DNA from: an archaeon
GTDB taxonomy: Archaea; Asgardarchaeota; Hermodarchaeia; Hermodarchaeales; Hermodarchaeaceae
Direction: 5' to 3'
NCBI GenBank assembly: GCA_016550395.1
Contig: JABXGY010000058.1
Span: 1-11,250 of the forward strand
DNA: 11,250 nucleotides
The notes under the pieces: generated by a model
What the model was told of the DNA's origin: nothing
What the model saw: the letters and a program-made list of their open reading frames with translations, nothing else
The model's database searches: none
Program-made: the position numbers and the translations under genes
In this document: piece after piece, positions 6,857 through 11,250 of the stretch
Layout of the letters: each line of letters starts with the position of its first letter
Numbering within the stretch: the first letter of the stretch is position 1

Positions 6857-6966
6857 GTCATACGCGCCCTCAGGTTCAATAACAGATGTTGTACTCCAAC
6901 ATCACCTAAGAACTTTTTTTAGCATCCAACTCCCGTCAATGGGTAATCAGTAGACTTGACCAGCAA

Positions 6967-6975
6967 CCTTATAGG
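6967..6975 (-). promoter_or_regulatory. Possible TATA box for the O-acetyltransferase gene
   Basis: On the minus strand CCTATAAGG resembles an archaeal TATA box. It would place a transcript start near 6945 and give a leader of about 90 nt. It lies in the 229-nt divergent spacer, which shows no gene. A short frame (MLEYNICY) preceded by AGGTGAT also occurs in that leader, around 6901-6927. This is pattern only. Confidence 0.3.
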
Positions 6976-7011
6976 ATTCAGTTAATCATCGAACTTGGTA
7001 TTTCCTACCTA

Positions 7012-7018
7012 CTATATG
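7012..7018 (+). promoter_or_regulatory. Possible TATA box for the polysaccharide deacetylase gene
   Basis: CTATATG lies about 70 nt before ATG 7086. An archaeal TATA at this place would give a start near 7040 and a leader of about 45 nt. No clear BRE is seen, so confidence is low. Confidence 0.3.
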
Positions 7019-7085
7019 TCAACCTATTGCCTTCAATCTAATACAAAAGCAACCAAAATCACAAGGATAGGAAGAGGAAGGTAGC

Positions 7086-7841
7086 ATGAAAATCATCTTG
7101 ACTCATGATGCGGACTCCATCTCCAAACCCATTGAACATATTATCGCACGTCACGATCGATTCACAAAACAAGATCTCAAAGCCGCGGAAAAGGGCACCA
7201 TTAACCTTTATAACAATATTGAAGAAATTGTACAACTGGAAACCGAGCTAGGATTTCATTCCACGTTTTTCATTCCAGCTTTCTTGTTCAATTTACATAC
7301 AATCTCGGATACGCTCAAGAGAATTCAACGAGAAGGCGCAGAAATTCAACTGCACTATGTCCATGAACAACACCCACAATATGAGGGGCTGTTTGCAATG
7401 CAAAAGGAATTTTTAATGGGGCTCATTGGTCCCGTGGATGGTGTGCGGTGTCATAATCTCTGGGTCACTGAAGCACTTCTGAAACTTTTTCACGATAATG
7501 GGTTTTGCTATGATTCTTCCTATCGCGCAGAAACAGTTGACACCGTTGAACCCTTTGCCATCCATGAAAACCTGATAGAAATTCCAATTGGAATTATGGA
7601 TACAGATCTATTCGGTCGTTTCCACTTCACCGAAAATGAAGCTTGGAAATATATTCTCAAGGAATTAGAAATAGCCAAAGACCATCGAAGTCAATCGTTC
7701 ACACTACTTTTTCATCAAGAATCATTCCGTATGAAAGGCGGTCGGCTTTATGCAGAGCTTCTCAAACATTTTGCACAGCAAGGCTATGAGTGCATCCGCT
7801 GCTGTGATGTGCCATTAGTGCAAAAAACCAAGGAAAAATAG
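7086..7841 (+). CDS. NodB-like polysaccharide deacetylase family protein
   Basis: A 251-residue carbohydrate-esterase-4-like protein. The N-terminal 'ILTHDADS' (D8, D10) matches the catalytic-base/metal Asp motif. 'GAEIQLHYVHEQH' (H90 with H93 or H96) is the place of the zinc-binding His pair. 'GPVDGVRCHNLW' corresponds to the GxRxPxG/W substrate loop, and 'FTLLFHQESFR' to the late Leu-x-His motif. Motifs are looser than in classical chitin or peptidoglycan deacetylases, as in many archaeal members thought to act on N-acetylated sugars. There is no signal peptide, so the site of action is inside the cell unless export is indirect. ATG 7086 follows a purine-rich SD (GAGGAAGGT). It is divergent from the O-acetyltransferase gene, and its stop lies only 6 nt from the convergent M24 gene's stop. 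Confidence 0.8.
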   Translation: MKIILTHDADSISKPIEHIIARHDRFTKQDLKAAEKGTINLYNNIEEIVQLETELGFHSTFFIPAFLFNLHTISDTLKRIQREGAEIQLHYVHEQHPQYEGLFAMQKEFLMGLIGPVDGVRCHNLWVTEALLKLFHDNGFCYDSSYRAETVDTVEPFAIHENLIEIPIGIMDTDLFGRFHFTENEAWKYILKELEIAKDHRSQSFTLLFHQESFRMKGGRLYAELLKHFAQQGYECIRCCDVPLVQKTKEK

Positions 7842-7847
7842 TCTCTG

Positions 7848-9044
7848 TTATCGTAAAGGAATAGTAAGGTATTCAATATCACGTGGATAATAGGTCACAC
7901 ATTCTGTCCCATCTTCGGTAATAAACACAGTATCTGAATGTCGGAATCCACCAAGAGATCGATCATAGATTCCAGGTTCCACAGTGAATACCATCCCTGG
8001 CTCCATAATCACATCCATACCATGATCCAGAAACGGTTTCTCGTGTCCCTCCAAACCGATTGCATGACCAGTATGATGCTGCACCAGATTCATCACACCA
8101 TGTTGCTTGAAGACAGCACGACTCGCCTCATCAATCTTTGAACATGGTTCTCCCGGGGCAAATGCATTAAATGCCGCATCTTGCGCTTCCATCATGATTT
8201 CAAAGTACTTTCGTTGTTTTTCATTCGGTGAACCTAAAAACATGGTCCGCTCCAATTCCGCGTAATATCCCGCAACATTAGCTGTGGCTCCAGTCACCAA
8301 TGTATCACGCGGTTGAAATACCGCAAAACGAGTCATTGCATGGGGAATCGCAGAATAGGGACCAATTTGCCCCCGATATCCAGCATATACCGGAAGACCG
8401 CGAAACGTAAAAGGTCGATAAGAAATGCCCAGCGCCTTACCCATAGCCATTGATGCTTCTAGCGAAGCAGCTGTAGTAACTTCAACCTCATTGGCGCCAA
8501 CAGTAGTCTTTTCCTGAAGAAGTTGATGTGCCAAATTCGCCCACATCGATGACTCACGAATACAAGCCAATTCATCAGCATCTTTGATCACACGCATATT
8601 TGTGACTAACTCAGGAAAAACCTTCACAGGAATGCCTAAAACCTCCTCTAATTTGGGCCCCTCATATCCCTGACGACCCGGGCTACCTGGACTCTCAGCT
8701 CCTAAATACCCAGAAATACCGAGTTCTTTTTTCAGAAATTTAGCAAAAAGCCTCATGGGATGCGTTGCATCAGGATAATCAAAATAAGTGCTAATTTTAG
8801 CGGCTTGAGGAACTTCTTCTTCAACATGCTGTTTCTCCAATTCAGGCACAAAGAAACTAATCTCTGAATCTTGGACCACCAATGCAAAGGGACGTTCCGT
8901 GGGAATATGCACAAACCCTGTCAGATAATAAATGTGCGTTGGATTAAACACAATAAAATGCTTAATTTTCTCATCTGTCAACTTCTTTCGAAGCTTTGTT
9001 AAACGTTCATCAAACCGGTGTTGGGATATTTTTACAATGGGCAA
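7848..9044 (-). CDS. M24 'pita-bread' family protein (Xaa-Pro peptidase/creatinase-like) with altered metal site
   Basis: A 398-residue protein with a creatinase-N-like first domain (about 1-150) and an M24 catalytic-fold domain (about 160-398), the normal length for prolidase or creatinase. Of the five usual metal ligands, H327 ('TGHAIGLEGHE') and E356 ('VEPGIY') are kept. The DxGA Asp is G252 in 'VTGATANVAGYY', the second Asp is E263 in 'AELERTMF', and the last Glu is S370 in 'GFRHSDTV'. 'GYYxxLERTxF' recalls creatinase, a metal-free hydrolase of the same fold. So cleavage of a non-peptide C-N bond is as likely as Xaa-Pro peptidase activity; this is inference. The start is TTG 9044, with GAGAGGT about 8 nt upstream and no ATG before residue 97. 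It converges with the deacetylase gene. Confidence 0.88.
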   Translation of the reverse strand: MPIVKISQHRFDERLTKLRKKLTDEKIKHFIVFNPTHIYYLTGFVHIPTERPFALVVQDSEISFFVPELEKQHVEEEVPQAAKISTYFDYPDATHPMRLFAKFLKKELGISGYLGAESPGSPGRQGYEGPKLEEVLGIPVKVFPELVTNMRVIKDADELACIRESSMWANLAHQLLQEKTTVGANEVEVTTAASLEASMAMGKALGISYRPFTFRGLPVYAGYRGQIGPYSAIPHAMTRFAVFQPRDTLVTGATANVAGYYAELERTMFLGSPNEKQRKYFEIMMEAQDAAFNAFAPGEPCSKIDEASRAVFKQHGVMNLVQHHTGHAIGLEGHEKPFLDHGMDVIMEPGMVFTVEPGIYDRSLGGFRHSDTVFITEDGTECVTYYPRDIEYLTIPLR

Positions 9045-9098
9045 CCTAAACTACCTCTCTTAGAACATGTTATTACACATCAACTAAATTAACTTCCA

Positions 9099-9112
9099 AA
9101 AGGATTTCCTTT
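9099..9112 (-). repeat. Inverted repeat AAAGGA-TT-TCCTTT upstream of the M24 gene
   Basis: A perfect 6-bp inverted repeat with a 2-nt centre lies about 55 nt before the M24 start, between the terminator-like hairpin of the upstream gene and the M24 SD. It resembles the AAGGAA/TTCCTT element before the PDO gene (5807-5822). It may be an operator, or simply an AT-rich chance repeat. Confidence 0.3.
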
Positions 9113-9134
9113 ATTCATTGAATCAGTTCCTTTG

Positions 9135-9166
9135 AAAAAAAGTGAGAGGAAGGAGCTTAGGCTCCT
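9135..9166 (-). terminator. Hairpin plus T7 tract, terminator of the membrane-protein transcript
   Basis: On the minus strand AGGAGC-CTAA-GCTCCT (9166-9151) forms a perfect 6-bp stem that includes the stop codon of the membrane protein gene. It is followed about 9 nt later by seven T (9141-9135). Archaeal RNA polymerase stops at T tracts, so this is a good site for the end of the 10878-to-9157 transcript group. Confidence 0.5.
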
Positions 9167-9531
9167 CCACTTTCCGATTCGATGAAGAATAGAATAGCTC
9201 CAACTAGACAAAGAACCGCGCCTGGTCCTCCAATTATTCCCCAATCCCAAGCAAACACTGCACCAATGATTCCAAAGATCAGAATGATAATCGCTGCGTT
9301 GATCCGATTTATATCAACCATTCGTAAGAAAATGAATAGAATCAGAAATCCAAAGATAACTGCGATAACACCTGAAACAACACCAAAGGCTGGCCAGAAG
9401 TAAATTCCACCATAATTGATGAGATCATTTACTACATAGATTGCATATTCACCGATTTGTACAACGCCGGCAATAATGATGAGTAGTGCACCGATTCGGG
9501 TTAAGAGTTTTCCAACATCAATATTATCCAT
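9157..9531 (-). CDS. Small four-helix integral membrane protein, unknown function
   Basis: A 124-residue hydrophobic protein with four predicted membrane helices at about 10-32, 46-70, 77-95 and 99-118. The loops are short and Gly-rich, with a charged 'RMVDINRIN' turn between helices 2 and 3. No catalytic or binding residues stand out and no family name can be given; it resembles the many small archaeal four-helix bundle proteins. ATG 9531 is preceded by AGGAGG about 9 nt upstream. It lies 100 nt after the ATP-cone nuclease gene on the same strand. That spacer holds a 5-bp inverted repeat (CTCTA-TCC-TAGAG, 9568-9580) and an AT-rich stretch near 9590-9598 that could be a TATA box, so it may have its own promoter. 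Confidence 0.7.
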   Translation of the reverse strand: MDNIDVGKLLTRIGALLIIIAGVVQIGEYAIYVVNDLINYGGIYFWPAFGVVSGVIAVIFGFLILFIFLRMVDINRINAAIIILIFGIIGAVFAWDWGIIGGPGAVLCLVGAILFFIESESGGA

Positions 9532-9631
9532 GCCAGGTTCCTCCTATCAAGGAACACTAACTAACGCCTCTATCCTAGAGAACTTTGACAAATAATTTTC
9601 GTGCCCACCAAAATGAGATGTTTTTGAAGGC

Positions 9632-10468
9632 TTAAGGTTCTCCTTGACAACATGTGAACACACGGTGTGTTTCGTCTATGAGCTCCCTTACTCGGATCTC
9701 TGGGAGTCCTACATCAATAGGATCTGTATCAACTAACTGCTTTAGTGTGAGTATCTTACGTGCATATATCTGATCCCTTTCAACTTCTGTAAGACTACGG
9801 AGAATTGTCACTGGATAGAGTTTCTTTTCTTCAATAAACCAGTCTAAACCTCGACCACGTGGGGTGTTCCATCCAAAATGCTCGATCCCTACACACTCGG
9901 CATAGCGTTGAGCATGCTTTGTCAGCCGGGTATTTGTGACAATCATCGCTCGGTCAAAATTACAATCATGTAAGCCTTTATCACCCCCCTCTTTCAAATC
10001 GTCTAGTTTCGCTTTCGCAGCCAGTGTAACTTCAAAGGGTGTATATCGTTCTAACACGCTGTGATGTTTAATTTCCACGTACAACATTTCCCCATCTCGT
10101 TCAGCGATACCGTCAACCTCGTGAGTTACACAAGCACCTTGAATCACAATATTTCCAGTCACTTTGAATCCATACTCTTCTAGGAGTAATCGAACGTATT
10201 CTTCAAAATATAAACCACTACCAATTCGAGCCAATCCATCACGTAAGTCACGACGAAATTCCACAATTTCTTTATGAGTTTCGAGTTCCCTAACTGCCAT
10301 CTCATAGATTTCTTTTGTCGTCATACCCTCCTCAATCCGGTCTTCCAAATCCTCGGCAATCTCTTCAGCTACACCTTGTGGTGCACCCATTCGAGTAAGA
10401 GTTCGTACAATTTTCAGAGGGTCGAATTCCTCAGACCGCCCATCCCATTTTACAACGAGAACCATCAT
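9632..10468 (-). CDS. ATP-cone / PD-(D/E)XK (Mrr-like) nuclease fusion with C-terminal HhH-like region
   Basis: A 278-residue three-part protein. Residues about 3-80 match the ATP-cone ('VVKWDGRSEEFDPLKIVRTL ... GMTTKEIYEMAVREL'), a nucleotide-sensing domain known from ribonucleotide reductase and NrdR. Residues about 84-205 are a restriction-endonuclease fold: 'GLYFEEYVRLLLEEYGFKV' is the first helix, and the catalytic set is D119 ('THEVDGIA') and E132-I-K134 ('YVEIKHH'). Residues about 225-272 ('YARKILTLKQLVDTDPIDVG...VRELIDE') look like a helix-hairpin-helix or similar DNA-binding unit. It is likely an intracellular DNA nuclease or repair factor governed by nucleotides. The SD AAGGTGAT (10471-10478) sits 2 nt from ATG 10468 and 5 nt from ATG 10465, so the second Met may be the true start. 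It follows the OB-fold-like gene by 26 nt. Confidence 0.85.
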   Translation of the reverse strand: MMVLVVKWDGRSEEFDPLKIVRTLTRMGAPQGVAEEIAEDLEDRIEEGMTTKEIYEMAVRELETHKEIVEFRRDLRDGLARIGSGLYFEEYVRLLLEEYGFKVTGNIVIQGACVTHEVDGIAERDGEMLYVEIKHHSVLERYTPFEVTLAAKAKLDDLKEGGDKGLHDCNFDRAMIVTNTRLTKHAQRYAECVGIEHFGWNTPRGRGLDWFIEEKKLYPVTILRSLTEVERDQIYARKILTLKQLVDTDPIDVGLPEIRVRELIDETHRVFTCCQGEP

Positions 10469-10494
10469 TAATCACCTTCATGATAGCTTTTGGC

Positions 10495-10878
10495 TCATTT
10501 TGATTTGGTCTTATTCTTTTTCGCAGGATATGTATACTGCTTGGAAATATAATGACTCCGTGTCCGTCGGAACACATGGTAGAAGGTTCCGGGTGGTTTT
10601 TTCTTCGCCTGCCGTCCATGATATGTAACAGTGATCTGTTCCCCAATACGGACAGCTGTGCGCCCGGAACCACCTTGAAGATAGTCTTTCAACATCTTGG
10701 CCATTGCCTGAATAACAATAAGTCGACTGTTTGTGTCATTAAAAAGCAGAAATACAGGAATCTCACCAAAACGCGTGGTTCGGAAAAATTTACCTACAAC
10801 TAAACCGGTCACTTCGTCACCTGGCTTTTCAAAGACGGCTTCTTCCAAAGTTATCCAATCGGGGGCACGATATTGCAC
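10495..10878 (-). CDS. OB-fold-like small basic protein, probable nucleic-acid binder
   Basis: A 127-residue protein. Residues about 20-110 have the strand pattern of an OB-fold ('VTGLVVGKFFRTTRFGEIPV', 'FLLFNDTNSRLIVIQAMAKM', 'IRIGEQITVTYHGRQAKK', 'TFYHVFRRTRS'). It resembles small phage and prokaryotic proteins in which 'RxGxxIxIxYxGxxxxKxxxxYHxFRV' closes a barrel. The C-terminus is a basic tail (KQYTYPAKKNKTKSK), which suggests binding to DNA or RNA. The name is by pattern only. The start is GTG 10878, with AGGTGAT 4 nt upstream and no better ATG nearby. It is the first gene of the minus-strand set and is followed 26 nt later by the ATP-cone nuclease, so a joint role in DNA processing is likely but unproven. 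Confidence 0.65.
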   Translation of the reverse strand: MQYRAPDWITLEEAVFEKPGDEVTGLVVGKFFRTTRFGEIPVFLLFNDTNSRLIVIQAMAKMLKDYLQGGSGRTAVRIGEQITVTYHGRQAKKKPPGTFYHVFRRTRSHYISKQYTYPAKKNKTKSK

Positions 10879-10920
10879 CTAAATCACCTGCACTCCATTC
10901 TGAGTCATAAAATCTGAAGC

Positions 10921-10933
10921 TTATTATTATAGG
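10921..10933. promoter_or_regulatory. AT-rich TATA-like element between divergent genes
   Basis: TTATTATTATAGG lies in the 101-nt spacer between the OB-fold-like gene (minus) and the secreted protein (plus). Read either way it offers a TATA-like core. For the plus gene it sits about 50 nt before ATG 10980, giving a short leader. TTTTATG on the minus strand (about 10907-10913) is another candidate for the OB-fold-like gene. Confidence 0.3.
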
Positions 10934-10979
10934 AGTCGGAGAATATCAAGCCTTAGGAAGTTAGGAGATTTGAATAATT

Positions 10980-11250
10980 ATGAGGCACAAGAGTCTAATC
11001 CTTGGCGCCTTGACAATAATTCTTTACTTGCAATTATTCCTGTTCCAATACGAGCTCATACCCCATCAAATATGACCCTTTCTTATGATTACGATAACCA
11101 AATTCTCACTGTCACAGTAATTCACTCCGTTGCAGACATGAACAGCCATTATATCGAACAAATCATCATCAACAAGAACACTCTATTTGTAATGGATCGC
11201 AACTACACAAGTCAGACCAGCACTTCTTCAATGTCTGATACCTTCAACGT
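10980..11250 (+). pseudogene. Secreted beta-sandwich-like protein, frameshifted after the signal peptide and cut by the window end
   Basis: From ATG 10980 the frame reads MRHKSLILGALTIIL, a signal-peptide start, but stops at TGA 11073-11075. From about 11024 another frame is open to the window end: LLAIIPVPIRA, then HTPSNMTLSYDYDNQILTVT, VIHSVADMNSHYIEQIIINK and so on. Adding one T to the TTT at 11023-11025 joins them into a perfect signal peptide (MRHKSLILGALTIIL-LLAIIPVPIRA, cleavage after IRA) and a mature domain with beta-strand pattern. It resembles small exported Ig-like or desulfoferrodoxin-like domains with a conserved 'YIEQIIINKN' strand. GGAG about 12 nt before the ATG is a weak SD. 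The alternative TTG start at 10970 in the second frame gives no signal peptide. It is a sequence error or a true inactivation; function is unknown. Confidence 0.65.

Noticed and set aside
6521..6922. 133-codon plus-strand frame across the O-acetyltransferase gene
   Set aside because: It is the mirror of hexapeptide repeat codons, with low-complexity Asn/Thr composition and no SD.
9632..10468. Calling the ATP-cone protein NrdR or a ribonucleotide reductase part
   Set aside because: It has no NrdR zinc ribbon or reductase domain. The D119 and E132-x-K134 set and fold order point to a nuclease.
11016..11030. Programmed -1 frameshift at the signal peptide of the secreted protein
   Set aside because: No slippery heptamer or downstream structure is evident. 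A missing T in a homopolymer explains it more simply.
1..11250. tRNA, rRNA, CRISPR array, insertion sequence or phage module
   Set aside because: No cloverleaf T-loop sequence, regularly spaced repeats, transposase-like protein or terminal inverted repeats were seen on either strand.

Overview
The window looks like archaeal DNA of roughly 40% GC. Start sites carry Shine-Dalgarno cores of the GGTGAT/GAGG/GGAGG type that pair with an archaeal 16S 3' end. Several starts are GTG or TTG. The gene content also fits: a two-domain protein disulfide oxidoreductase (PDO) beside a thioredoxin reductase-like flavoprotein, an AmmeMemoRadiSam-type radical SAM enzyme, and an ATP-cone/PD-(D/E)XK fusion. A low-temperature or moderate archaeon (possibly Asgard, Thermoplasmatota-like or another uncultured group) is plausible, but nothing here fixes the lineage. 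I see no rRNA, tRNA, CRISPR array, insertion sequence or phage gene.

Layout. (1) 1-330: the probable 3' tail of an unknown plus-strand gene, then a spacer with a 9-bp inverted repeat. (2) 328-1581: an NTF2-like/SnoaL-type protein on plus, converging on two minus-strand genes, a small acidic unknown and a zinc-finger/winged-helix protein. (3) 1847-3847: plus-strand radical SAM enzyme and two-domain GNAT acetyltransferase. (4) 3852-5794: minus-strand redox operon of PDO and thioredoxin reductase-like protein, followed by a small gene in the 'empty' gap that reads only if two single-base indels are allowed. (5) 5954-7841: a divergent pair, a left-handed beta-helix O-acetyltransferase (minus) and a NodB-like polysaccharide deacetylase (plus), both suited to making or trimming surface glycans. 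(6) 7848-9044: an M24 'pita-bread' protein whose metal site is largely substituted and partly creatinase-like. (7) 9157-10878: minus-strand four-helix membrane protein, ATP-cone/nuclease/HhH-like protein and OB-fold-like protein. (8) 10980-end: a secreted beta-sandwich-like protein whose signal peptide and mature domain lie in different frames.

The genes that most clearly work together are the PDO and its flavoprotein reductase, which would form a cytosolic disulfide relay. The acetyltransferase and deacetylase probably share a control region, and the OB-fold-like and nuclease genes are co-directional and closely spaced. The main surprises are two frameshifted genes that ordinary ORF calling misses (3852-4059 and 10980-11250) and the altered M24 active site. 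All three apparent lesions lie in short homopolymers, so sequencing or assembly error is a serious alternative to real gene decay.
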